Positions 1 through 7,155 of a stretch of DNA of 64,000 bases are shown here, piece by piece. The first letter of the stretch is position 1. Each line of letters opens with the position of its first letter. This DNA comes from Aerococcaceae bacterium NML190073 (GTDB lineage Bacteria; Bacillota; Bacilli; Lactobacillales; Aerococcaceae). The translations under genes were made by a program, and so were the position numbers. The DNA is taken from NCBI GenBank assembly GCA_026131555.1, contig JAMXJH010000010.1, positions 1-64,000 on the forward strand, read 5' to 3'. The notes beneath the pieces were generated by a model. It did no database searches and was not told where the DNA came from. It worked only from the letters and a program-made list of their open reading frames with translations.

Positions 1-22
1 GTGAGAGTAGGACGTTGCCATG
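1..22 (+). rRNA. rrf: 5S rRNA, 3' end only
   Basis: The first bases (GAGAGTAGGACGTTGCCA) match the conserved 3' arm of Firmicutes 5S rRNA. Only the tail lies in the window and the exact 3' end is approximate. It is followed by tRNA-Asn after about 18 bases, the usual rrn-tRNA layout. Confidence 0.75.
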
Positions 23-39
23 CAGGGTGTTTATCTGAT

Positions 40-112
40 TCCGCAATAGCTCAGCTGGCAGAGCGCATGACTGTTAATCATGATGTCGTAGGTTCGAGCC
101 CTACTTGCGGAG
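40..112 (+). tRNA. tRNA-Asn (GTT)
   Basis: A 73-nt cloverleaf. Acceptor arm TCCGCAA pairs with TTGCGGA, the D arm is AGCTC/GAGC, anticodon GTT lies at 73-75, and the T arm is GTAGG-TTCGAGC-CCTAC. The discriminator base is G112 and CCA is not encoded. It sits directly behind the 5S gene and probably belongs to the same transcript. Confidence 0.95.
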
Positions 113-124
113 TATGGTTAGATT

Positions 125-150
125 GGACACTCGTTTGAGTGTTCTTTTTT
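125..150 (+). terminator. Terminator of the rrn-tRNA-Asn transcript
   Basis: A hairpin of ACACTC and GAGTGT with a GTTT loop is followed by a run of T. It ends the rRNA/tRNA-Asn operon before the tRNA-Thr promoter. Confidence 0.85.
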
Positions 151-183
151 ATCTTTGTTTAAGAGAGTTATTTTTTGTTGTGG

Positions 184-211
184 TTGACAAAAATAAGGTA
201 TATGTTATAAT
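184..211 (+). promoter_or_regulatory. Promoter of tRNA-Thr
   Basis: Perfect -35 TTGACA (184-189) and -10 TATAAT (206-211) with a 16-bp spacer, plus an upstream TG (extended -10). It lies about 45 bp before the tRNA-Thr gene, showing that this tRNA is transcribed separately from the rrn operon. Confidence 0.9.
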
Positions 212-252
212 GCTATAGGAGTTTGATTTGAAGATAATTGATTTATTCATAT

Positions 253-325
253 GCCGCTTTAGCTCAGTAGGTAGAGCACTTCCATGGTAAGGAAAAGGTC
301 GCCGGTTCGATTCCGGCAAGTGGCT
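253..325 (+). tRNA. tRNA-Thr (GGT)
   Basis: A 73-nt cloverleaf. Acceptor GCCGCTT pairs with AAGTGGC (one G-T), anticodon GGT lies at 286-288, and the T arm is GCCGG-TTCGATT-CCGGC. The anticodon stem is CTTCC/GGAAA, so position 27 (C279) faces A295 in a C-A mismatch where related tRNAs normally have C-G. CCA is not encoded. Confidence 0.95.
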
Positions 326-344
326 TAATTATAAGTTGAAAATT

Positions 345-369
345 AGCAGTCTATATGGCTGTTTTTTTA
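345..369 (+). terminator. Terminator of tRNA-Thr
   Basis: A seven-pair stem (AGCAGTC with GGCTGTT, including G-U pairs) around a TATAT loop, followed by seven T. Confidence 0.75.
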
Positions 370-603
370 TTTTACTGTGGGGAAAACATTATTTAGTGTA
401 ACGGCTTAGAGAGTATGTTGTTGCTTGTCTGATTCAGTATAATGCATATGTAATTTGAGATTAGTTGACATAATGTGAACTATTATGGTGTTAGACAACA
501 TCAAATAGAGTTTGAAGTTCTTCTACTATGTCTGAATGGGGTTTCGTATGAGGTTGGGATTTTATCTTTGGCAGTTATGGTGATTGTGTGTCATGAGCAA
601 ACT
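370..603. other. Intergenic, no recognised gene
   Basis: Between the tRNA-Thr terminator and the terminator of the arsR-type gene I see no gene with a credible ribosome binding site or recognisable protein. An open frame at 475-702 has no SD sequence and runs into the opposite-strand gene. Confidence 0.5.
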
Positions 604-627
604 AAAAAGGACAGGCTCTACCTGTCC
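604..627 (-). terminator. Terminator of the ArsR-family gene
   Basis: On the minus strand, GGACAGG and CCTGTCC pair around a five-base loop and are followed by five T. It lies 27 bp past the stop codon of the regulator. Confidence 0.9.
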
Positions 628-653
628 CAACGAATTTATGTGAAGTCCAATGA

Positions 654-935
654 CTACAAGTTTTTGATAACCTTCTTAGCAATTGGATTTTTCAATGAAT
701 AGAAGATTTTCGTTCCTTCACGTTTTGCTTCTACAATACCTGATTCACGCATTTTGCTGATGTGTTGAGAAACAGTTGATTGAGGAAGTGACAAAGCTTC
801 TTGGATAGCGCCAACGTTTAGAATTTCTGCTTTGTTCAGAATCGATGCGATTGAGAAACGAATTGGATGAGCCAAGATTTTGAGTACATCTACACATTGC
901 TTAGTTTCTTTTGAATTAACATTAATCTTTTGCAC
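654..935 (-). CDS. ArsR/SmtB-family winged-helix regulator
   Basis: A 93-residue DNA-binding regulator of the ArsR type. The segment KILAHPIRFSIASIL, the recognition helix SLPQSTVSQHISKMRESGIV and the wing EGTKIFYSL match the family. The frame stays open to 1010, but I place the start at GTG 935. A strong SD (AAAGGAGGTG) lies just before it, and a good promoter (-10 at 970-975) lies inside the longer frame, so an upstream start could not be on that transcript. The metal-binding ELCVCDL-type motif is absent, so the signal is unknown. The gene is monocistronic between its own promoter and terminator; pepF diverges from it. Confidence 0.88.
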   Translation of the reverse strand: MQKINVNSKETKQCVDVLKILAHPIRFSIASILNKAEILNVGAIQEALSLPQSTVSQHISKMRESGIVEAKREGTKIFYSLKNPIAKKVIKNL

Positions 936-969
936 AGTTTTCACCTCCTTTTCTATGTGCTGAGTATCT

Positions 970-997
970 ATTTTAGCATATCTTGCGGTTAAATCAA
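970..997 (-). promoter_or_regulatory. Promoter of the ArsR-family gene
   Basis: Read on the minus strand: -35 TTGATT (992-997), a 16-bp spacer, and -10 TAAAAT (970-975) preceded by TGC (extended -10). The predicted transcript start, near 963, lies about 28 bases before GTG 935. Confidence 0.8.
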
Positions 998-1061
998 CCT
1001 TTTTCTGCAAAAAATCCGTTTATTTAGTGTTTAAATGAATTCATATCCTTTAACGAAAGAG

Positions 1062-1091
1062 TAGACATAGGCTTGAAATCTCGTATATACT
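1062..1091 (+). promoter_or_regulatory. Candidate promoter of pepF
   Basis: -35 TAGACA (1062-1067), an 18-bp spacer, -10 TATACT (1086-1091). Each box differs from consensus at one position. It lies 31 bp before the start codon at 1122. Confidence 0.55.
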
Positions 1092-1121
1092 AGAGTGTAT
1101 AAAATTAATTGGAGTGATATT

Positions 1122-2912
1122 ATGAATCAAACTTTACCTTTACGTACAGATGTCCCAATCCATGAAACTTGGGATTTATCTTTATTATTCGATTCGCAGC
1201 AGACGTATGAAGAAGCGGTTCAAAACTTGAAAAAAGATGCAGTGGCTTTTGCTGATAAATATCAAGGGAAATTGACAGATGTGAACATCTTATTGGATGC
1301 GTTGGCGGCGTATGAACAATTGTCTATTCTGTCTGATCGGGTATATTCGTATGCAACATTAGGTTATGAAGCAGACAAATTAAATGAGTTGAACGAATTG
1401 AACGAGGCAAACTCGTACCCGTTGTCCGACTTTGTGAATGCGAAGTTGGCATTCTTCCAACCTGAACTAAGCGAGTTGCCGGAAGAAGTAATTGAGCCGG
1501 CATTGAGTTCGGAATACAAGTATTATTTAGCCGATATTTTGCGTAATAAGCAACATTTGTTGTCAAAGGAAGTTGAAGAAGTAATCAGCTCTTTGCAAAG
1601 TTCCCTCGGTAATCAATATCCACTTTACTTGACAACGAAATTCCAAGATTTGCGATTCGATGATTTCACTGCCAATGGCAAAAATTATGCGAACAGCTTT
1701 GTGGAGTTTGAAGGAGATTATGAATGTCACTTAGATGGCGAAATTCGTCATGCATCTTGGAAGTCTTTCCATAGAGGTTTAGCTAGTTATCAACATACAT
1801 TAGCAGCTAACTACATCAATCATGTACAAACAGAGAAAAAACTCGCAACATTACGTGGCTTCGATTCAGTTATCGAGTATTTATTGCATCATCAGAAAGT
1901 ATCGCGAGAGGCGTACAACCGTCAAATTGATGTCATTGTAGAAAAATTTGCACCGGTAATGCGACGCTATGCGAAATTACTTGCGAAAGAGCAGGGACTG
2001 ACAACTATCAGTTTAGCAGATATCAAGATGCCATTTTCGACAGTGGAAGCTAAGAAAATTTCAATTGCCGAAAGTCGTGAGATGGTGGAACGAGCCTTTG
2101 CTTCATTAGGTGAGGAATATCTTGAGGTAATTCGCCGAAGTTTCGATGAGCGTTGGATTGATTTTCCAATGAATCAAACGAAGTCAACAGGTGGCTTCTG
2201 TTTAACGGTTTACGGCGCACCGTCATATACATTATTGAACTGGACAGGCATGTTAAGCGAAGTACTCGTATTAGCTCACGAATTAGGGCATGCCGGGCAT
2301 TTCCAATTGTCGCATGCTAATCAGTTGAAGATTACACCTGAGGCTAGCTTGTACTTCGTTGAGGCGCCTTCTACGGCGAATGAAGTCATTATGTGCCAAT
2401 ATTTATTAAATCAGCCAATTGATGCTGAGCAGAAACGTAGCTTGATTTCTGAATTGATTTCAAGAACGTATTTCCACAATATGGTGACGCACTTATTAGA
2501 AGCACATTTCCAACGTAAAGTTTACGAAGCGGTCGACAGAGAGGAGTTGCTCAATGCGAAGCGTTTGAATCAATTTTTCCAAGAAACGCTGGAATTGTTC
2601 TGGGGTGATGCAGTTGAAATCAATGAGGGTGCTGAATTGACTTGGATGCGCCAGCCGCATTACTTTATGGGCTTGTATCCTTATACGTATTCCGCAGGAT
2701 TGACTATCGGCACACAGATTGGGCAGCGCATTGCCCAAGGTGATACAGATGCCATTGCCAAATGGTTACATGTCTTGAAAGCAGGCGGAACAATGGGACC
2801 GCTCGAATTAACGGCGTATGCCGATGTGTCTATGGAAAATGGTGACGCCTTAAACGCGGCAATCCAGTATGTAGACTCATTATTGGATCAATTAGAGGCA
2901 TTAGCACAATAG
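1122..2912 (+). CDS. pepF: Oligoendopeptidase F (M3B family)
   Basis: A cytosolic zinc metallopeptidase that cleaves medium-length oligopeptides, feeding peptide nutrition and turnover. The protein has 596 residues, the usual PepF length. The zinc motif HELGH is at residues 386-390, and a downstream EAPSTANE segment supplies the third ligand Glu typical of M3. ATG 1122 follows an SD (GGAGTG) at the right spacing; the in-frame ATG at 1095 has no SD. No signal peptide is present. The gene has its own promoter and is followed by a long-looped terminator. Confidence 0.95.
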   Translation: MNQTLPLRTDVPIHETWDLSLLFDSQQTYEEAVQNLKKDAVAFADKYQGKLTDVNILLDALAAYEQLSILSDRVYSYATLGYEADKLNELNELNEANSYPLSDFVNAKLAFFQPELSELPEEVIEPALSSEYKYYLADILRNKQHLLSKEVEEVISSLQSSLGNQYPLYLTTKFQDLRFDDFTANGKNYANSFVEFEGDYECHLDGEIRHASWKSFHRGLASYQHTLAANYINHVQTEKKLATLRGFDSVIEYLLHHQKVSREAYNRQIDVIVEKFAPVMRRYAKLLAKEQGLTTISLADIKMPFSTVEAKKISIAESREMVERAFASLGEEYLEVIRRSFDERWIDFPMNQTKSTGGFCLTVYGAPSYTLLNWTGMLSEVLVLAHELGHAGHFQLSHANQLKITPEASLYFVEAPSTANEVIMCQYLLNQPIDAEQKRSLISELISRTYFHNMVTHLLEAHFQRKVYEAVDREELLNAKRLNQFFQETLELFWGDAVEINEGAELTWMRQPHYFMGLYPYTYSAGLTIGTQIGQRIAQGDTDAIAKWLHVLKAGGTMGPLELTAYADVSMENGDALNAAIQYVDSLLDQLEALAQ

Positions 2913-2998
2913 AGTTACTTGATTGCACTCGGACGACAATTATTACAAAACAGGCGAAATTTTCATGAAAGTTAACAGAATACACACTTAATGCAACA

Positions 2999-3043
2999 AC
3001 AGGGTTAAGGCTCATTGACAATATGACCAAAACCCTGTTTTTT
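2999..3043 (+). terminator. Probable terminator after pepF
   Basis: ACAGGGTT (2999-3006) pairs with AACCCTGT (3031-3038), followed by T-rich sequence. The loop is long (24 nt). The right arm can also pair with a CAGGG at 3045-3049, so two exclusive folds are possible. Confidence 0.6.
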
Positions 3044-3128
3044 GCAGGGAAAGGCTGTATGATAGACTTTACAACGTTTGAGGACGATATTTCTATCGTT
3101 GCTCTTACAATGTAAAGGAGAAAATTCA

Positions 3129-4118
3129 ATGAAAAAAAGTTTGAAATTTGTCACGGTGATGGCATTAACGATGAGCGGATTTGCCATGACTCAACCTAAC
3201 ATATTAGCTATGAGTAGCCAGCCGGAAATTCTTCCGAATGTATGGGTATCTCGCTCACTACAAGAAGTACAACATTCCGTTCAACAGGCGCAACAAACGG
3301 GGGTCTATACGATTCAATGGGGCGATACATTATCGACCATTTCGCAGGCAACGGGTGTTTCAATTCAAGAGTTATCGAAACTGAATCACATTGTGGATAT
3401 CGATTTGATTATCGCAGGCTCAACCTTGTACATTGATTATGCGAATCATACGATTACTTATGTGACACCGGCAGAAGAAGAACCGGTAACAGTGTCTACA
3501 ATGACTGGGGAAGTAGTGGACGCACCTGCCGAGGCAGTCGGTCAACTGATACAGGCAGAAGTCGCTGCTGAGCAAGCTTCGTCAGAAACGCAAGCAATAC
3601 AAGAAGTTGTTACAGCACCAACGGCAGAAGCCGCTACCACACAAACAAGAGCAAACGACACAACAGTAACAGAAACGGCGGAACAAGCATCGACGGAAGA
3701 AGCGATTGTTGCACCGGAAAGTGTGCCAAATACTGTCGAAGCAGTTGAACTTGAAACTTCATCGGTGGAAGTGACAGAAGTGGTGGAATTAGCAAATGAG
3801 GAAATGACAGAAACATCTGAACCTGAAACTCAAGGAACAGCGATGGTAGTAGAAGCGACGGCTTATTCTTATCAAGAAGCCGGCTTATCAAACTTCACGG
3901 CAGATGGAACAGATTTGACTCTAGATTCCAAAGTAATTGCGGTAGATCCGTCTGTCATTCCATTAGGGACAATGGTTTATATTCCGGGTTATGGTACCTA
4001 TCGAGCAGCAGATACAGGCGGCGCAATTGTAGGCAACAAGATTGATATTCATTTCAATTCGGTTGAGGAATGCTACCAATTCGGTCGTCGCCAGTTGACC
4101 ATTTACATTTTGAAATAA
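3129..4118 (+). CDS. Secreted LysM-3D domain protein (muralytic type)
   Basis: A 329-residue exported protein. A Sec signal peptide covers about residues 1-28. One LysM peptidoglycan-binding module (WGDTLSTIS) ends near residue 103 and is preceded by a conserved cap starting at W39. A long Thr/Glu/Ala-rich linker follows (about 115-240). The C-terminal 3D domain (about 241-329) is the double-psi barrel seen in MltA-like and Rpf/Sps-type muralytic enzymes, with aspartates in AADTGGAIVGNKIDIHF. It probably acts in the wall as a lytic transglycosylase-like enzyme. ATG 3129 follows SD AAAGGAG; the frame upstream to 3078 lacks one. Its anhydro-sugar products would suit the AnmK encoded at 17.5 kb, but that link is inference. 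Confidence 0.88.
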   Translation: MKKSLKFVTVMALTMSGFAMTQPNILAMSSQPEILPNVWVSRSLQEVQHSVQQAQQTGVYTIQWGDTLSTISQATGVSIQELSKLNHIVDIDLIIAGSTLYIDYANHTITYVTPAEEEPVTVSTMTGEVVDAPAEAVGQLIQAEVAAEQASSETQAIQEVVTAPTAEAATTQTRANDTTVTETAEQASTEEAIVAPESVPNTVEAVELETSSVEVTEVVELANEEMTETSEPETQGTAMVVEATAYSYQEAGLSNFTADGTDLTLDSKVIAVDPSVIPLGTMVYIPGYGTYRAADTGGAIVGNKIDIHFNSVEECYQFGRRQLTIYILK

Positions 4119-4127
4119 ATCATTAAG

Positions 4128-4162
4128 GGAGTAGGGTCGACAAGGCTTTACTCCTGATTTTT
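4128..4162 (+). terminator. Terminator after the LysM-3D gene
   Basis: GGAGTA (4128-4133) pairs with TACTCC (4149-4154), and a T-rich tract follows (GATTTTT). Confidence 0.65.
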
Positions 4163-4224
4163 ATGCAAAAATATGGTAGACTAATCGAGTGTATAAAACT
4201 TTAATGAGATAGGACTGGATAGAT

Positions 4225-5058
4225 GTGATTAAATTATTTGTAAGTGACTTGGATGGCACATTGTTAAATCGAATGCATCGTTCCGATGAGATTATTGATG
4301 CAACAATCGATGAAGTATTGGCACAAGGGAAGAAGTTTGCGATTGCGACAGGACGGCATCTTCATAAAAATCATCGCGTAGGTTTGACGTTTCTGGATCG
4401 ATCGCTATATGTAATCTGTATGAATGGGGCGCTTGTTTGTACACCGACAGGAGAGGTGCTTTCTAAGCAAGTAATCGACCAGACACTTATTCAAGAGATG
4501 CTGGAACGTTTCCCGGAAGTAAGCTTCGAATTGGTAACGCAAGAAGCGGTCTTGGTACAACGAGGGCGCTGGGCTCACTATCGTAATATCACACGCCATA
4601 CGCGCAGTTTGCGTCATATCGCGAAACACTTAATTGCGGCTTGTGTCGGTGATTATCAGTATTGTGCAACAAATTTGGCAAGTGAAGCGGTCTTAAAAGT
4701 GGATTGTCGAATTGCTCATGAGGATACACGCAAAAAGTTTCGTGCTTTTTTGGCGGAGAAGGAAGCGTGGCTTGTCGATGCGGGGTATCATGATGAAATC
4801 TTTGAAATAACGGCGGCAACGGCGAATAAGCGTAATGCAGTGCAAGTGTTGTTGCGTCATTTGTCATTGGAAGAAGATCAAGTGGCAGTTTACGGGAATG
4901 ACCGTAACGATGTGGAGATGTTAGCGCATTTCGTTCATTCGTATGCGCCGAATAATAGTGCAGATGTCGCTTTAGAAGCAGCGAATTATCAGTTGGAAAG
5001 TAGTTATGCGCACAGTGTTGCGCACCATATTCGCAAAATGGCAACTCATAAAGAGTGA
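4225..5058 (+). CDS. Cof-type HAD hydrolase
   Basis: A 277-residue cytosolic phosphatase of the HAD superfamily, subclass IIB (Cof type). Motif I DLDGTLL is at residues 8-14, motif II is in FAIATGR, and motif IV is VAVYGNDRNDVEML, where family members usually have GDxxND. Such enzymes dephosphorylate sugar phosphates or flavin intermediates; the substrate here is unknown. The start is GTG 4225 after a weak SD. A TATAAA box near 4192 may be its -10. Two other Cof-type genes lie in this window (13224 and 53565). Confidence 0.85.
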   Translation: MIKLFVSDLDGTLLNRMHRSDEIIDATIDEVLAQGKKFAIATGRHLHKNHRVGLTFLDRSLYVICMNGALVCTPTGEVLSKQVIDQTLIQEMLERFPEVSFELVTQEAVLVQRGRWAHYRNITRHTRSLRHIAKHLIAACVGDYQYCATNLASEAVLKVDCRIAHEDTRKKFRAFLAEKEAWLVDAGYHDEIFEITAATANKRNAVQVLLRHLSLEEDQVAVYGNDRNDVEMLAHFVHSYAPNNSADVALEAANYQLESSYAHSVAHHIRKMATHKE

Positions 5059-5126
5059 AAACCTTTTCTTAATGTGTTAGAATTCTCTATAATAAGAATA
5101 ACACTTTTTTATGAGGAGGTAAAGAT

Positions 5127-5585
5127 ATGAAGCAAGTAGTTTATACGAATTATTGGGTGAATCGTCGAAATAAGTCACGCAAAGAGCATGGCAGCTATAA
5201 GACGGAAGAAGACGCAGTGAAAGCAATCTATACTTGGTGGGAAATTCATAAGGAACATCATAAGGAAGTAGAGCAACGTCGAACGAATACGGGAGCGCTT
5301 GAGATTATGTACGGGGACGACAATTATGTCTATCGCATTGAGAAGCGCACAATAAATGAGCCGTTACCGCCAACCACTTATCGTCTCAAAACTGCCGGGG
5401 AAATTCATGCCGAACGCTTGCGTTATCAGTTGAATGATGAAACCTTCCTGTTCGATGAATTGGCAGAACCTTACCGTGACCGCTTAATTGTTGCGATGGC
5501 CGATAGCAAAAAAGTGCGCGACTACTGCTACACGATTAACGGACAGCCGATTATCAAACTGTCAGATATTAAGCAATTGCATTGA
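5127..5585 (+). CDS. Conserved-looking protein of unknown function, 152 aa
   Basis: I do not recognise this family. The gene looks real: a perfect SD (GAGGAGGT) stands 8 bases before ATG 5127, codon use matches the neighbours, and a terminator follows at 5688. The protein is soluble, charged and free of signal peptide or membrane segments. Its N-terminus (YTNYWVNRRNKSRKEHGSYKT) and a WW-containing helix near residue 38 (IYTWWEIHKEHH) suggest a small alpha/beta domain that handles nucleic acid or protein, but no catalytic motif is visible. Confidence 0.75.
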   Translation: MKQVVYTNYWVNRRNKSRKEHGSYKTEEDAVKAIYTWWEIHKEHHKEVEQRRTNTGALEIMYGDDNYVYRIEKRTINEPLPPTTYRLKTAGEIHAERLRYQLNDETFLFDELAEPYRDRLIVAMADSKKVRDYCYTINGQPIIKLSDIKQLH

Positions 5586-5687
5586 AATAATTGTGACAAC
5601 ATTCTTTACAAATGAATCAACCGCGACTTACTTCATTATGGAAATGTCCGCAACAGACCACTTGCACCTCATTGTATAAAGATACTT

Positions 5688-5719
5688 ATCCTGTTATCGC
5701 AAGATAGCAGGATTTTTTT
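5688..5719 (+). terminator. Terminator after the 152-aa gene
   Basis: ATCCTGTTATC and GATAGCAGGAT pair (one mismatch) around a GCAA tetraloop, followed by seven T. Confidence 0.85.
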
Positions 5720-5799
5720 ATCAATAAAGGGTGCTAATAATCAATACTATCCGATAGCATTACTTGTATCGGAAGTTGAAAAGTCTAACGAAGGTTCTA

Positions 5800-6066
5800 A
5801 AACATAAAAATAAAAGTTTTGTTGGATGGAATCTGTAATCAAACAGGTCAAAAAAATTTAGATATGAAAGAATGAGGTGCAGAATGTTAAAAATAAAAGT
5901 GCAAACTCTCATATACAGTGTTAATTCATAACAAAAAAAGTTAGATGGAGCAGAATTAGTTGTTGAAACATAAAAATAATTTTTTGTTCAGTCAGAATCA
6001 GATGTGAAATTACCCCAAAAAAAATTTAGATATGAGAGAATAAGGTGTAAATGATTAAAATCTAAA
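5800..6066. repeat. Degenerate AT-rich direct repeat, two copies
   Basis: Two imperfect copies of a block of about 97 nt start near 5800 and 5966. Both contain AAACATAAAAATAA, then a GAATC-containing segment, then AAAAAAATTTAGATATGA, then GA-AATRAGGTG and TTAAAAT. Base composition is far more AT-rich than the flanking genes. No terminal inverted repeats or transposase frame remain. It looks like a decayed duplication or the remains of a mobile insertion. Confidence 0.55.
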
Positions 6067-6073
6067 TTTAGTT

Positions 6074-6364
6074 GATCTAAATGCGCTTCTCAATTATATC
6101 GAACTAAACTTAGAAGAGAGAGATAAATGACTTCAACTATAACGAAAACAATTTAGAGAGGCAGTCGAGGCATTCATCTATATTGAGAGAATTGCGAATG
6201 CTGATGATGCGTTGCGCAAGTATCGGCAATATTTTTGGATGAAGGTTTGGTGCTATCCTTGTTATAAGAAGCAGGCTTTCGGTGAGCGTGATGTAGGCGT
6301 TCGTATCTTGTCAAGGGTTCTTTTTTGTCGCATCGATTGTAGGGCTACAAATACGGTGTTCTAA
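6074..6364 (+). pseudogene. Decayed coding remnant with in-frame stops
   Basis: One reading frame keeps protein-like sequence: DLNALLNYIELNLEERDK, then stop codons at 6128 and 6140, then RKQFREAVEAFIYIERIAN and ADDALRKYRQYFWMKVW onward to a stop at 6362. There is no start codon with an SD. From 6150 on, the composition resembles normal genes, unlike the AT-rich DNA before it. The parent family is not recognised. The AT-rich repeats lie directly upstream, so the whole 5.7-6.4 kb stretch seems to be a degrading insertion between two intact units. Confidence 0.5.
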
Positions 6365-6398
6365 CGATTTTTTGACACGTGAAAGCTATGGCGAAATC

Positions 6399-6407
6399 TG
6401 ATATAAT
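6399..6407 (+). promoter_or_regulatory. Extended -10 promoter of the rnc operon
   Basis: TG-A-TATAAT (6399-6407), 26 bp before the rnc start. No good -35 lies at normal distance; a perfect TTGACA at 6372 is 24 bp away, too far to pair with this -10. Confidence 0.65.
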
Positions 6408-6432
6408 AGAACGTTGAGAGAGGTGAGAAGTA

Positions 6433-7155
6433 GTGAAGACGATTATCCAACATTTGGATCAGAAATTAGCCATTCAATTCAAAAATCCGGAGCTTGTACA
6501 ATCAGCGTTTCGGCATACGTCCTATGTCAATGAGCAGTTGAATCAATTGCTGGAATCTAATGAGCGTTTAGAATTTCTGGGCGATGCCGTCTTGGAAGTG
6601 TTGACGAGCGAGTTTTTGTATCAACAATATCCACGTTATAGTGAAGGGCAGCTGACTCGTACGCGCGCCCAACTAGTTTGTGAAGCAAGTTTGTCATATT
6701 TGGCACGTCAGTTAGGGTTTGATATCTATTTACAGCTTGGAAAAGGTGAGGAACGTAATGGCGGACGTGAACGTGATTCGATTCTGGCAGACTGTTTTGA
6801 GGCGTTTCTGGGGGCATTGTACTTGGATAGCGGTATGGAGAGTGTGCGTATTTTTTTGAAGCGTGAAATGTTCAATCAACATGACGTCTTAATCCGACAA
6901 ATATCGCAAGACTATAAGACTTTGTTCCAAGAACGCGTCCAACAGAAAGGAAAAGTCTTAATCCAATATCGTTTATTGGAACAAATAGGACCGGCACATG
7001 CGCTTATCTTTAAGGTGGGATTGTATGTAGAAGGTGAATTGATTGCCACCGGGACCGGCAAAAATAAAAAACAAGCGGAAATGCAAGCAGCACAAACCGC
7101 TTATCAATTAACGAATCAGAAAGGAGATATCCAACGTGTATCTAGCAAGAATTGA
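6433..7155 (+). CDS. rnc: Ribonuclease III
   Basis: A double-strand-specific endoribonuclease for rRNA precursor processing and mRNA decay. It has 240 residues, normal for the family. The signature ERLEFLGDAVLE is at residues 44-55, the second catalytic block is RDSILADCFEAFLGALYLD, and a C-terminal dsRNA-binding domain (DYKTLFQERVQQKG to AAQTAYQL) completes it. GTG 6433 follows an SD (GAGAGGTGAG). Its end overlaps smc by 20 bases. It is first gene of the classic rnc-smc-ftsY operon. Confidence 0.96.
   Translation: MKTIIQHLDQKLAIQFKNPELVQSAFRHTSYVNEQLNQLLESNERLEFLGDAVLEVLTSEFLYQQYPRYSEGQLTRTRAQLVCEASLSYLARQLGFDIYLQLGKGEERNGGRERDSILADCFEAFLGALYLDSGMESVRIFLKREMFNQHDVLIRQISQDYKTLFQERVQQKGKVLIQYRLLEQIGPAHALIFKVGLYVEGELIATGTGKNKKQAEMQAAQTAYQLTNQKGDIQRVSSKN

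Noticed and set aside
475-702. Open frame of 75 codons upstream of the ArsR-type gene
   Set aside because: No SD, no recognisable protein, and it crosses the terminator and 3' end of the opposite-strand regulator.
3015-3063. TTGACA at 3015 as promoter of the LysM-3D gene
   Set aside because: It lies in the loop of the pepF terminator and the only -10-like box (TATGAT, 3058) is 37 bp away.
5488-5679. Small frame overlapping the end of the 152-aa gene
   Set aside because: No SD, different frame of a well-supported gene, and translation shows no protein-like pattern.
6372-6407. TTGACA at 6372 as -35 of the rnc promoter
   Set aside because: The spacer to TATAAT would be 24 bp, too long; the extended -10 is enough to explain the promoter.
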